Shown here: in pieces, positions 24,955 through 32,782 of the stretch
Layout: every line of letters starts with the position of its first letter
How positions within the stretch are numbered: the stretch's first letter is position 1
Source: an uncultured Bacteroidales bacterium
GTDB taxonomy: Bacteria; Bacteroidota; Bacteroidia; Bacteroidales; Muribaculaceae
Length of the DNA: 49,386 nucleotides
NCBI GenBank assembly: GCA_900542185.1
Contig: UQMZ01000026.1
Location: forward strand, 1-49,386
Direction of reading: 5' to 3'
The notes under the pieces: model-generated
Seen by the model: the letters and a program-made list of their open reading frames with translations, nothing else
Database searches by the model: none
What the model was told of the DNA's origin: nothing
Position numbers and translations under genes: made by a program

Positions 24955-25499
24955 AAAGATTAGCGGCATACATACTGTTGCTTGCCTCAGCCTGTGCCAC
25001 GGCGTGGGGCGCGGTGATAGCCGACGAGGGTAAAGCGCGCGAATACTGCGACGACGCCACGCTGACGCGCGTAGAGGGTATCTGGGAATTCCCGGAGGAC
25101 CATACCCGCGTGCTGATCAAGCGCCGCCAGCCGGACAAGGACTGCGACATCATCGTGCTCTCCAGCCCCGACTGCCGGCTTACGCCCGGCGACGTCATCG
25201 GCCATGTGGAGCCTACCGCAGTGGCCGGCAGCTATTCAATGTCGATATGCCGCAATGTGGTGAAGGGAGTACTGACGAATCCGTCGAGATGCGCCGCCAA
25301 ACTGGCGGACAACGAGGCGTCGCTGACGTTCGAGCCGATGAAGTTCTCGTTCAAGCCCCGCGTGATGTATCTGCTGCCCAGGTTCTGGAGGTTGTTCCGC
25401 TTCAACATCTCCGACCCGCAGGCAGAGATAAAGCAGGGCATGGTCAAGGTGTATCCGGTGCCGTACGGCAGCAAGATACTTGAGCCCGTGTATCTATGA
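24951..25499 (+). CDS. Small exported protein of unknown function
   Basis: I choose the ATG at 24951, overlapping the DUF3078 stop as ATGA, because it begins directly with a signal peptide (MKRLAAYILLLASACATAWG). An upstream in-frame ATG at 24888 would bury the signal peptide. The mature part (about 160 residues) is beta-rich: LTRVEGIWEFPEDHTRVLIKR, then RLTPGDVIGHVEPTAVAGSY, and MKFSFKPRVMYLLPRFWRLF. I recognise no named domain. Translational coupling on both sides suggests it works with the DUF3078 protein and the next protein. Confidence 0.8.
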   Translation: MKRLAAYILLLASACATAWGAVIADEGKAREYCDDATLTRVEGIWEFPEDHTRVLIKRRQPDKDCDIIVLSSPDCRLTPGDVIGHVEPTAVAGSYSMSICRNVVKGVLTNPSRCAAKLADNEASLTFEPMKFSFKPRVMYLLPRFWRLFRFNISDPQAEIKQGMVKVYPVPYGSKILEPVYL

Positions 25500-26011
25500 A
25501 AAGGATTGTCGCTCTCCTGTTGGTGCTGAGTCTGGGCGCTGCTCCGGGCACTGCGCGGAAGATTTCGCTTAAGCTCAAAGCCGGGAACAAAAAAGCGGAC
25601 ACGGAACAAACCATGAAGAGGGACACGGAGCAGACCATGAAGCGCGGGTCGTTCATGGTGGCGTCGCAATGCGAGGACTGCAACAACGGCTACACGATCT
25701 CGCAGATCGCATTCAGCGGGTTTGACAAACCCGGGTCTTCGTCGATGGAATCTTTCTTCATCACCAACCGTACCGACCGCACCATGTCGGGTGTGAGCCT
25801 GTATATAGAATATCTGACGCCCGACGGCCGACAGCTGCATAAGCGCTATGTGAAATTAGACTGCAACATCCCGGCCGGCGAGACCCGCAAGTGCGACATC
25901 AGGTCGTGGGATACCCAGCGCTCGTTCCACTACGAACTCTCGCCCGCCTCCAGGCATTCCTCCCCCTTCACCGTCCGCTTCGACCCCGTCGCCTTCTACC
26001 TCCGCTTCTGA
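25496..26011 (+). CDS. Small exported protein with a tandem repeat near its N-terminus
   Basis: A 171-residue protein whose start overlaps the preceding stop (ATGA). It has a signal peptide (about 1-20). Residues about 36-50 contain the octapeptide DTEQTMKR twice in tandem, from a 24-base duplication. The rest is beta-rich with one Cys pair in SQCEDCNNGY. The C-terminal region (SFFITNRTDRTMSGVSLYIEY) resembles an Ig-like fold, but I cannot name a family. Last gene of the operon starting at the DUF3078 gene. Confidence 0.8.
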   Translation: MKRIVALLLVLSLGAAPGTARKISLKLKAGNKKADTEQTMKRDTEQTMKRGSFMVASQCEDCNNGYTISQIAFSGFDKPGSSSMESFFITNRTDRTMSGVSLYIEYLTPDGRQLHKRYVKLDCNIPAGETRKCDIRSWDTQRSFHYELSPASRHSSPFTVRFDPVAFYLRF

Positions 26012-26026
26012 ATTTTGGCGCGATTA

Positions 26027-26057
26027 TTGCAAGATTCAGGCCAATTTGTTAAATTTG
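26027..26057 (+). promoter_or_regulatory. Promoter of the lipid operon
   Basis: TTG at 26027-26029, 20 bases, then TAAATTTG at 26050-26057. The leader to the first ATG (26121) is about 58 bases. Confidence 0.75.
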
Positions 26058-26120
26058 CGTTTCAAATAGAACAAAATTCAGGCATGGGCGGGTCTCGAGA
26101 GGGGACGGCAACGTGACATC

Positions 26121-26840
26121 ATGGCCTTAATCTACCTAAAGATGGGAAAAGAAAATTCTAATCGGCTTCAGACCTCGCTGTTAAACAGCGGGGAAAAGAA
26201 ACTTCTTGTATGGCTGGCAAAAAGGCAGCCGGCATGGGTGACGTCTGATTTTCTGACTTATTTCGGAGTCGGAGCCGCAGTGCTTTACGCAGTGTTCTGC
26301 TGGCTGGCTAATTATAATGTGAATTACCTGTGGCTGGCTTCGCTGTCGCTGGTGTTGAACTGGTACGGCGACAGCCTCGACGGCACGCTTGCCCGCGTGC
26401 GCGAGACGCAGCGCCCCAAGTACGGCTTCTTCATCGACCATTCGCTCGACGCCCTCACCACGTGCCTGTTCTGTATCGGTCTGGGACTCAGCCCCATGAT
26501 GCAGCTGTCCATAGCCATGTTCATCCTGGCCGGATACCTCTGCATGTCGATTTACACATACCTGTCTACAATCATAATGGACAAGTTCCGGCTCACATAC
26601 GCAAGTCTGGGACCCACCGAAGCACGACTGATAATCATCGCTGTATTCTCCCTGTACATCTTCAACCCCTGGCCTGATGTAACGGTGACTGTCTTCAGCC
26701 AGCCTTGGACAGTGTATGATTGCGTAGGTGCCATCGTGGCCGTCATCCTTTTCCTGATTTACATAGTCTCACTGGCCAAAGACCTAAGGGTCCTTGCCAA
26801 GCAGGATCCTCCCAAGAAATTCAGCAAGCAGGATAAATAA
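26121..26840 (+). CDS. CDP-alcohol phosphatidyltransferase family enzyme
   Basis: An integral membrane enzyme that would transfer a phosphoalcohol from a CDP-linked lipid or alcohol. The 239 residues contain the complete motif D87-G88-x2-A91-R92-x9-G102-x3-D106-x3-D110 (text DGTLARVRETQRPKYGFFID), with about six membrane segments. The acceptor cannot be read from sequence; synthesis of phosphatidylinositol-type or other head groups is possible. ATG at 26121 or 26142 could start it. It heads a three-gene operon with GtrA and an acyltransferase. Confidence 0.87.
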   Translation: MALIYLKMGKENSNRLQTSLLNSGEKKLLVWLAKRQPAWVTSDFLTYFGVGAAVLYAVFCWLANYNVNYLWLASLSLVLNWYGDSLDGTLARVRETQRPKYGFFIDHSLDALTTCLFCIGLGLSPMMQLSIAMFILAGYLCMSIYTYLSTIIMDKFRLTYASLGPTEARLIIIAVFSLYIFNPWPDVTVTVFSQPWTVYDCVGAIVAVILFLIYIVSLAKDLRVLAKQDPPKKFSKQDK

Positions 26841-26857
26841 CGCCTATCACGTTCACT

Positions 26858-27412
26858 ATGACAACGCCCGGGTTGAAGAAGTTCAGGTACAACCTTGTGC
26901 ATGACAACGGCTTCATATTCACGCTTCTGCGTTCAGGAGCGTCCTCCCAGATATGCGGGTGGATAGACATGATCGTCTCGTTCGTGCTGTTCGCGTTCTG
27001 CAACCTGACTCCCTGGCTGTCCACAGCCCTCGGAGCCCTTGTGGGCGGCATCTTCAACTGTATCATCAACTATCGCTTCACGTTCCATTCCGAAGGCCTC
27101 GAATGGCGTCCGGTAATCGTGAAGTTCATGTTCGTATGGGTCGGTTCGCTGCTACTGAACAGTTTCGGCACTCAGTTCATTTATTACCTGATCGACGACT
27201 GGCGTTGGCTTACCCATACCATCGGACTCGGCCAGGACTCCATTTTCCTGACGGCGCGTCTGTTCGTCTCGCTGGTGGTGTCGATAATGTGGAATTTCTT
27301 GCTGCAGCGCAATTTCGTTTTCAAGAGAAATCCCATCGACGCATATATAATCAGACTCGCAGACCGTCTGGGCATAGAAGGAAGAATTAAGAATGCAGAC
27401 AAAATTAAATGA
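26858..27412 (+). CDS. GtrA-like membrane protein
   Basis: A 184-residue protein with four membrane segments of the GtrA type: LRSGASSQICGWIDMIVSFV, LGALVGGIFNCIINYRFTF and VSIMWNFLLQRNFVFKRN. GtrA proteins are thought to flip or help present polyprenyl- or lipid-linked sugars. Its place between a CDP-alcohol phosphotransferase and an acyltransferase suggests a part in making or moving a lipid or glycolipid. The 3' end overlaps the next gene by 20 bases. Confidence 0.87.
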   Translation: MTTPGLKKFRYNLVHDNGFIFTLLRSGASSQICGWIDMIVSFVLFAFCNLTPWLSTALGALVGGIFNCIINYRFTFHSEGLEWRPVIVKFMFVWVGSLLLNSFGTQFIYYLIDDWRWLTHTIGLGQDSIFLTARLFVSLVVSIMWNFLLQRNFVFKRNPIDAYIIRLADRLGIEGRIKNADKIK

Positions 27413-28304
27413 AAAGGGCGAACAGGTATACATCTTCGATGAATACCCTGACATCGAAGTGCGTCCCGAAGTAATCACCACTGGCGATGTGGCCGAAGTT
27501 GTCCCGGCATCTAAAAAATGCAGGTGGCTCGTAAAGCGGCTGATGCACCTTCTTCAGATCGACGAGGTAAACCGCGTGCACTCCAAATGGTGTCAGACAC
27601 CGGGACCTGAGTTTGTGAAACACCTTATGGTCGACGATTTCAAGATTCCGCTTCAGGTCGACAACGCCGAAGTGCTGGACCGGTTCAAGGAAGGAGCCTT
27701 TATCACCGTAAGCAACCACCCGTTCGGCTCGATTGACGGCATCGCCCTCATTTACATCGTCACCCGGGTACGACCCAAATTCAAGGTGATGGTCAATATG
27801 ATTCTCAACCAGCTGTCGGCGATGCGCCCCAACTTCATAGCCGTCGACCAGGCCGCCTCCGACAAGCCGGACCGTCGGCGCGTGTCGGTGCAGGGAATAC
27901 GCGAGGCTCTGTCTATGCTTAAAGCGGGCGAACCCGTAGGATTCTTCCCCGCCGGCGCGATCGGCAAGACCGACAAAGAGGGAATCATCGTCGACCGCCC
28001 GTGGCAGCCCGCCGTCCTGCAGATCATAATGAAGTCGAAGGTACCCGTGATTCCGATTTATTTCCACGGCACCAATTCCAGGTTCTTCAACTGGCTGGGC
28101 CATCACAGCATCCTGCTGCGCACCGCCTGTCTGGCCCGCGAGATGTTCAAGAAACGTGGCAAGCCGATGCGCGTCACGATAGGCGAACCCGTCAGCGTCG
28201 AGAAGCAGGCCGAATTCGGCAAAGACTACGAAGCCCTCGGCGCCTATCTGCGCCAGTCCACCTACCGCCTCTCCGGCCGCGACATCACCTCCGTCGCCGA
28301 CTGA
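27393..28304 (+). CDS. Lysophospholipid (PlsC-type) acyltransferase family protein
   Basis: A 303-residue acyltransferase-like protein. The catalytic motif is VSNHPFGSIDG (H109 and D115), HX5D rather than the classic HX4D, a form I associate with Bacteroidetes relatives. The acceptor-binding motif equivalent is GFFPAGAIGK, followed by VPVIPIYFHGTNSRFF. It starts inside the GtrA gene, so the two are translationally coupled. Likely role: adding a fatty acyl chain to a membrane lipid or lipid precursor; the lipid is unknown. Confidence 0.87.
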   Translation: MQTKLNEKGEQVYIFDEYPDIEVRPEVITTGDVAEVVPASKKCRWLVKRLMHLLQIDEVNRVHSKWCQTPGPEFVKHLMVDDFKIPLQVDNAEVLDRFKEGAFITVSNHPFGSIDGIALIYIVTRVRPKFKVMVNMILNQLSAMRPNFIAVDQAASDKPDRRRVSVQGIREALSMLKAGEPVGFFPAGAIGKTDKEGIIVDRPWQPAVLQIIMKSKVPVIPIYFHGTNSRFFNWLGHHSILLRTACLAREMFKKRGKPMRVTIGEPVSVEKQAEFGKDYEALGAYLRQSTYRLSGRDITSVAD

Positions 28305-28331
28305 CCCCACAATTGCCAGCGACTGGAAAGG

Positions 28332-28349
28332 CGGTGGGGACACCGCCTA
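28332..28349. repeat. Short perfect palindrome
   Basis: GGCGGTG and CACCGCC arms with a four-base loop (GGGA), just after the acyltransferase gene and next to the dispersed repeat. No T tract. Confidence 0.6.
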
Positions 28350-28379
28350 CATGTTGCCGGGGTGTACGCCATCACTCCA

Positions 28380-28496
28380 ATAGTAGTGCAGGCTGTCCCC
28401 AGCCGCACATATAACACCGACCAAATGCCTCATTAAAAAACATAAGGACTTTTGTCATCAGCTATGCGCGGCTCTGAGAACCCACGCCACTAAATA
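28380..28496. repeat. Dispersed palindromic repeat, third copy with decayed right arm
   Basis: The left arm (28380-28407) matches the GGCTGTCCCCAGCCGC core, and the middle retains ATAAGGACTTT as in copy 1. The right arm (28466-28495) starts GCGCGGCT but then diverges. It occupies most of the gap between two convergent genes. Confidence 0.8.
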
Positions 28497-28497
28497 G

Positions 28498-28530
28498 CAG
28501 ACGCGCCGAAGCTCGGCGCGTCTGTTATAT
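28498..28530. terminator. Strong bidirectional hairpin between convergent genes
   Basis: Ten-base perfect arms CAGACGCGCC (28498-28507) and GGCGCGTCTG (28515-28524), extendable by two pairs. Followed on plus by TTATATT. A weaker hairpin (TATAGCC/GGCTATA, 28567-28588) lies closer to the end of the LRR gene. Confidence 0.7.
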
Positions 28531-28604
28531 TCATCGTGGATTTGCGTATCGAAACTTACTCAGCAATATAGCCTTCTTGATGGCTATACGGATGTATGTA
28601 ACCC

Positions 28605-30512
28605 TTATTCCGTTACGTTAATTTTATATTCAAGTGAAACATCTGAACCATCGCAAGCTGAGATGGTAATAGTTGCTGAGCCTATGCTTTCAGCCTTCAA
28701 TTCGCCGTCTTCATTACACGACACCACATTGGGATCGGAAGAACTGTAGCTCAGTTTCTTGATTGTGGCAAAGTCTGGCACTATCAGAGGTTTTAAGGAG
28801 ACAGCCTCACCGACAGCTAAAGATTTCTCCTCATCAGGCAACCGAATAGCAGTTATTTTGTCAAACAGTCTTTCATCCTCCTCTATATTCATAAATTTAC
28901 CCCATATCTCGTCATTCTTATATAAGTCTCCCGTTCCCGTTGGCACCAATAATTTTCCATTCATATACGTGGAAGAATTGAATCCCATAGCGTAGGGAGG
29001 TTCGCCATTCCTAACAGATATTTCTGTAAGTGGACAAACATTCAAATCCGGTATTTCGGGAACATGAGGACCAATATATAATTTACTCAGGTAGGTACGT
29101 TCCTTGGGCTTATAATAACTAAAATTATCATAATCTATACTTAGATTCTCAATAAATGTATCGTCAAACGGCATTTTTGCTTCCTCCATATGACGTTCAG
29201 AAATCTCACGATTATCTGTATAACGAACATAGGAAGTCTTCAAATTAGATTTTAATGGGCGAAATATCTTTAAAGTTGTGATATTACATTCATCAAATAA
29301 TCCTGTACAACTAACTTCCCAGACAGTTTCTCCATCAACAGATGTTCTCCTTGCGTGTGAATCAGCAATACCAGATATTTCTAAAACCATACTGCTCGGT
29401 TCTATTATAACAGTTTTTAAATTGAAGCAAATAGAAAAAGGTTTGCCTCCATAAGTTGTTCCGATATAATGAGGATTCCCTGGTGACTTAGGTATCGGTG
29501 GCACAAGCGCTGTTACTAATGAACCTACTACAAATTCTTCTAATTCAGGCCCAAAAGAGAAATCCCATGAAGACAAATCCCTGCCTAACCGGAACGATGA
29601 AATATCCATTTCGAAGAACGGATGGAAGTACTCATGTCCGAGTTCCAGCACTTCTTCAGTATCCAGTATATGAACTTTCCCCTTAAAACCTCCAAATGCT
29701 GTATACCCAATTTTTTTAATTGTAGGTTTGATTATTAGCTCCGATGGAAACTTACATTTCTGAAAGGCCATATTACCGATTACCTGGAGTTTTTCAGATG
29801 CTAAAATATCATTAATCTCAAGCTTTGAGCATTTACTGAAAATCTCATCCGGCAATTCAGAAAGATCCTCGAATCCTTCTACTTTAGTCAGATTTTTGCA
29901 ACCAGAAAATAATCCTTTCGAGAGAATAGGCTGCGTATTATGCCCATCAATATTTACGACTTTATGTAGATTAAAACTTCTCAATCCACTCTCGGCAAAA
30001 CAGTATTCTCCGAATTTCTTGAGATTGTCAGGGATATTTATTTCCTTGAGTGATTCACAGTGTGCAAATGCATGGTCCCCAATTGTTTCCAAATCAGGTC
30101 CTAAAACCACCTCCGACAATTTCGTACAGCCATCAAAAGCATTAGGACCAATTTCAACAACAGAAGGTGCATATACCGAAGTAAGCTTTTTGCATTTATA
30201 AAATGCTTTACTCGCAATTTCTCTTATTGTGTTTCCGATATTGACTTTTTTCACTTCCGAGTTTTCAAACGCATTTTCCCCAATTCTAAATACTGTCAGA
30301 GTACGACGATTGGATGTTATTGTACTAGGTATGTCTAATACTCCTTCTGAGCCAAAGCATCTTGCTACTTCTACAGTACCATCCTCAGTGGAAATGAAAT
30401 TATAATGAATGCCATCTACCTCCAAATCATACCCTAAATCATACCCCGAGGCAGGCAAGAATGACATCAATATTGTCAATGCCAGACCCATGAATAGCAA
30501 TATTCGCTTCAT
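28605..30512 (-). CDS. BspA-like leucine-rich-repeat surface protein with Ig-like C-terminus
   Basis: A 635-residue exported protein. It has a signal peptide (about 1-23), LRR_5 (BspA-type) repeats from about 55 to 330 (for example IGENAFENSEVKKVNIGN, IASKAFYKCKKLTSVYAPS, IGDHAFAHCESLKEINIPD), a less regular middle, and a bacterial Ig-like (BIG_2 type) domain at about 550-635 (LSYSSSDPNVVSCNEDGELKA, IGSATITIS). Such proteins act in surface adhesion. No T9SS C-terminal sorting motif is evident. The gene is clearly more AT-rich than the 0-28 kb block. Its promoter lies in a direct repeat shared with the DUF3800 gene, giving a leader of about 410 bases. Confidence 0.88.
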   Translation of the reverse strand: MKRILLFMGLALTILMSFLPASGYDLGYDLEVDGIHYNFISTEDGTVEVARCFGSEGVLDIPSTITSNRRTLTVFRIGENAFENSEVKKVNIGNTIREIASKAFYKCKKLTSVYAPSVVEIGPNAFDGCTKLSEVVLGPDLETIGDHAFAHCESLKEINIPDNLKKFGEYCFAESGLRSFNLHKVVNIDGHNTQPILSKGLFSGCKNLTKVEGFEDLSELPDEIFSKCSKLEINDILASEKLQVIGNMAFQKCKFPSELIIKPTIKKIGYTAFGGFKGKVHILDTEEVLELGHEYFHPFFEMDISSFRLGRDLSSWDFSFGPELEEFVVGSLVTALVPPIPKSPGNPHYIGTTYGGKPFSICFNLKTVIIEPSSMVLEISGIADSHARRTSVDGETVWEVSCTGLFDECNITTLKIFRPLKSNLKTSYVRYTDNREISERHMEEAKMPFDDTFIENLSIDYDNFSYYKPKERTYLSKLYIGPHVPEIPDLNVCPLTEISVRNGEPPYAMGFNSSTYMNGKLLVPTGTGDLYKNDEIWGKFMNIEEDERLFDKITAIRLPDEEKSLAVGEAVSLKPLIVPDFATIKKLSYSSSDPNVVSCNEDGELKAESIGSATITISACDGSDVSLEYKINVTE

Positions 30513-30777
30513 AATTCTTTCTAGCCTCGGTCATCCCCTCGTTGGCGTTAGGTCAGTATAAAAAGATAGCGTAGGAATCTGTATCTGTTACCGTCCTACA
30601 ACCTGAGGCTTCTCGCATTGCCCTATTCATGTCGGACGGCAACGCAGAAGCCCTACGCCAGTATATGCAACCTAAGCATCCGGACATATCCTCACGGACA
30701 TGGTTCCGAACGCATACATTACATCACCGCAGGCATCTACCGTTGCCCAACCCTTGACATGAATATGAAATCTTTGC

Positions 30778-31024
30778 GAGAAATTTCTGATAGTCAAGAA
30801 TCAGCGCGGATAAACGCTATTCAATATTATGTCCCGAAGCCTCTGAAACTGTTTAAATTTCCGAACGACTTCGCGCTCCCGCCGCACTTAATCCCCGACC
30901 GGGGCCTCTGCGCTGCGGTCTGCGACTGCAAAACTACAAATAATTTTCCGACATTCAAACAAAATGTGCAGAAAAAATTTCAAGGAGAGATAAATATAAA
31001 CTAAATCACAGAAATTTACGTTAT
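30778..31024 (-). repeat. Leader/promoter direct repeat, copy A (upstream of the LRR gene)
   Basis: Bases 30778-30965 are identical to 31953-32140 (188 bp, no mismatch seen); similarity continues imperfectly to 31024. On the minus strand it contains TTG (30958-30956), 19 bases, TAGTTTTG (30936-30929), then a GC-rich stretch with the hairpin CCCCggtcGGGG (30893-30904), and ends at the palindrome AGAAATTTCT. The remaining leader (30513-30777) is unique in the window and holds no gene I can support. Confidence 0.9.
30929..30958 (-). promoter_or_regulatory. Promoter of the LRR gene
   Basis: TTG-N19-TAGTTTTG on the minus strand within repeat copy A. Transcription would start near 30923. Confidence 0.7.
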
Positions 31025-31028
31025 AATT

Positions 31029-31058
31029 TTGAAGATAGCAGAATAGTTATTATTTTTG
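31029..31058 (+). promoter_or_regulatory. Promoter of the candidate small RNA
   Basis: TTG (31029-31031), 19 bases, TATTTTTG (31051-31058) on the plus strand, just outside the end of repeat copy A. Confidence 0.65.
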
Positions 31059-31062
31059 CATC

Positions 31063-31171
31063 AGAAACAAGGGTAGTTTCCCCTCAAGGAAATACTTCGA
31101 GTGCAAAAGCAACGATTTTAGGCATCTGCCGGCGCAGATGGGAAAGAGCTACCGAAAGGTCGCTCTTTTTT
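31063..31171 (+). ncRNA. Candidate structured small RNA, copy 1
   Basis: A stretch of about 109 bases between a good promoter and a strong terminator, without a convincing ORF. Elements in order: a possible CTCAAG/CTTcGAG stem (31083-31102), the word GCAACGATTT (31109-31118), a perfect hairpin CATCTGC-CGGC-GCAGATG (31123-31140), then the terminator stem AAAGAGC/GCTCTTT with an inner ACC-GAAA-GGT and TTTTTT. A homologous element lies at 42385-42479 with the same order and the same 34-base spacing. It runs towards the 3' end of the DUF3800 gene, stopping two bases short of its stop codon. Function unknown. Confidence 0.6.
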
Positions 31172-31173
31172 CT

Positions 31174-31932
31174 TTAATGAGGTATTACTTTGAAACCAAG
31201 CATAGCTCCATGCGAGGAATATATACTTGGTTTTACTATATCGAACGCCGGATTAGGCGCATCAGGATTAAGAACTTTTCTTGCTATTGGATACGCTATG
31301 AGGTCTGCAATCTGCAAGCCTATGATATTTTCCTTTTTGGCCCTTGATGTAAACGCCGATATACGGCTTTGTAAACGTTCCGGTTTCACCCATTTCGTTC
31401 CGGTCACTCTGAGACCATTATAAAATTTCGTCAACGATTTGTCCTCAATTTTACCACGTTTCTCAAAAACTATATCTATTGAGGCTGATTTGTGATTATC
31501 GTCTACACAAAAGATACTCCTCTCTATGAGATAAGACAATGAAAGCCCATAGACATCTTCTGCATTACTGAACAATCGAATAAATGGCTCCTTTAAAATA
31601 GTACAGGCAACGACTACATATACATTGTTTTGTGACAAGATTTCATTAACCCTTTCGTAAAACCGATTTTTAATTTCAGGGTCTAATAAATTGATAAATT
31701 CGTTCTTACATCTTCTTATTTCCCGCGAGTGGATTATCACATCTTCATTTCCCAAAAATTCAGTTTTCAAGACTTTGAAATCAGCTTCAAGTTCCCGTTT
31801 GCTATCGCGCGAGACCAAGACTCCGCATAAAGTGAATACAGGAAAAGTTGGATTATAATTCCTCAAATTCTGATCCCCACACTCGTCAATGTATAGATAG
31901 TATTTAGATTTTGACAGATTTTCAATTGCCAT
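31174..31932 (-). CDS. DUF3800 domain protein
   Basis: A 252-residue cytoplasmic protein. The DUF3800 signature is present: YYLYIDECGDQNL (about 11-23), VFTLCGVLVSRDSKRELEADF, SIDIVFEKRGKIED, and ENIIGLQIADLIAYPIARK near the C-terminus. The acidic residues in these motifs resemble an RNase H-like nuclease fold; this is inference and no activity is established here. AT-rich compared with core genes. It starts 20 bases after leader repeat copy B, which supplies its promoter, and is convergent with the candidate small RNA. The whole unit is bounded by direct repeats. Confidence 0.85.
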   Translation of the reverse strand: MAIENLSKSKYYLYIDECGDQNLRNYNPTFPVFTLCGVLVSRDSKRELEADFKVLKTEFLGNEDVIIHSREIRRCKNEFINLLDPEIKNRFYERVNEILSQNNVYVVVACTILKEPFIRLFSNAEDVYGLSLSYLIERSIFCVDDNHKSASIDIVFEKRGKIEDKSLTKFYNGLRVTGTKWVKPERLQSRISAFTSRAKKENIIGLQIADLIAYPIARKVLNPDAPNPAFDIVKPSIYSSHGAMLGFKVIPH

Positions 31933-31952
31933 TTTGATGCTGAGTGCCAGTA

Positions 31953-32200
31953 GAGAAATTTCTGATAGTCAAGAATCAGCGCGGATAAACGCTATTCAAT
32001 ATTATGTCCCGAAGCCTCTGAAACTGTTTAAATTTCCGAACGACTTCGCGCTCCCGCCGCACTTAATCCCCGACCGGGGCCTCTGCGCTGCGGTCTGCGA
32101 CTGCAAAACTACAAATAATTTTCCGACATTCAAACAAAATATGCAGGAAAATTTTTCAGTACAAGATAAATACAACCTAAATCACTGAAATTTACGTTAT
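31953..32200 (-). repeat. Leader/promoter direct repeat, copy B (upstream of DUF3800)
   Basis: The second copy of the 250-bp leader, offset 1,175 bp from copy A in the identical part. It ends at the same AGAAATTTCT palindrome, 20 bases before the DUF3800 ATG. The plus-strand ORFs in both copies only reflect the repeat. Confidence 0.9.
32104..32133 (-). promoter_or_regulatory. Promoter of the DUF3800 gene
   Basis: TTG (32133-32131), 19 bases, TAGTTTTG (32111-32104) on the minus strand, identical to the LRR promoter. The leader is about 165 bases. Confidence 0.7.
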
Positions 32201-32782
32201 TCAAGTTCCGCATATTCACTTTAAGGAATATAAAGAAAGTCAAGTCACAGAACTTATCGTGAATGCAATGCATCCACCCACAGAACTTACAGATTTACAC
32301 AGAACTTAATTTAGGTCATAAGTAATGTGACAAGTGACAATGTTCATCACTATTGGGTGAATCACTCGGCCAAGGCACAGAGCCATCAATGATGGCAACA
32401 GAATTATCACGGAAGTAATCTGTGTAAATTCCTGCGCTTGCGCCATTCAGTTCTGTGGCAATGACAATATTAAGTCAAAGTGACAAGGTTCATCACTCAT
32501 CATTCGGACCTCATATTTAGATAAAGTTCTGTGTAAATCCGTACGTTCAGTGAAGGTTAAAGCTTAGCTTTGCCGTCAGTTCTGTGACTTGAAATTCTTA
32601 TAATTCCATCATGCGAAAGTTGAATCATTCATTGCTGAACGACTCAGTCATAGCACAGATCCGTCTACGACGGTTTCGGAATAGTCACAGAATTATCCTG
32701 TGACATTACAATCGTTTACGGATCTATTGTTTGCTTTTAATTCTGCTTATCTATCAACCGGCAGGACTTGAGTTAGCTTAAC
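32201..32782. repeat. Gene-free region of degenerate ACAGAACTT/AGTTCTGTG repeats
   Basis: About 580 bases without a supportable gene. The words ACAGAACTT, AGTTCTGTG and TTCTGTGTAAAT recur in both orientations. Segments at about 32310-32350 and 32467-32600 are alike and match the region at 33351-33500 on the other side of the GxxExxY gene, including GATAAAGTTCTGTGTA and AGTTCTGTGACTTGAAA. No promoter or RNA gene was recognised. Confidence 0.65.

Noticed and set aside
28498..28530. GC-rich hairpin considered as part of a tRNA
   Set aside because: Only one stem-loop, no cloverleaf or CCA end; fits a terminator.
30618..31004. Plus-strand ORF sharing 60 residues with another ORF at 31934-32188
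   Set aside because: The shared part is the leader repeat itself; on the minus strand it holds promoter and leader elements for two genes, so the coding appearance is probably accidental.
32201..32782. Repeated AGTTCTGTG words considered as a CRISPR or origin of replication
   Set aside because: Irregular spacing, mixed orientation and no unique spacers; no DnaA-box cluster recognised.
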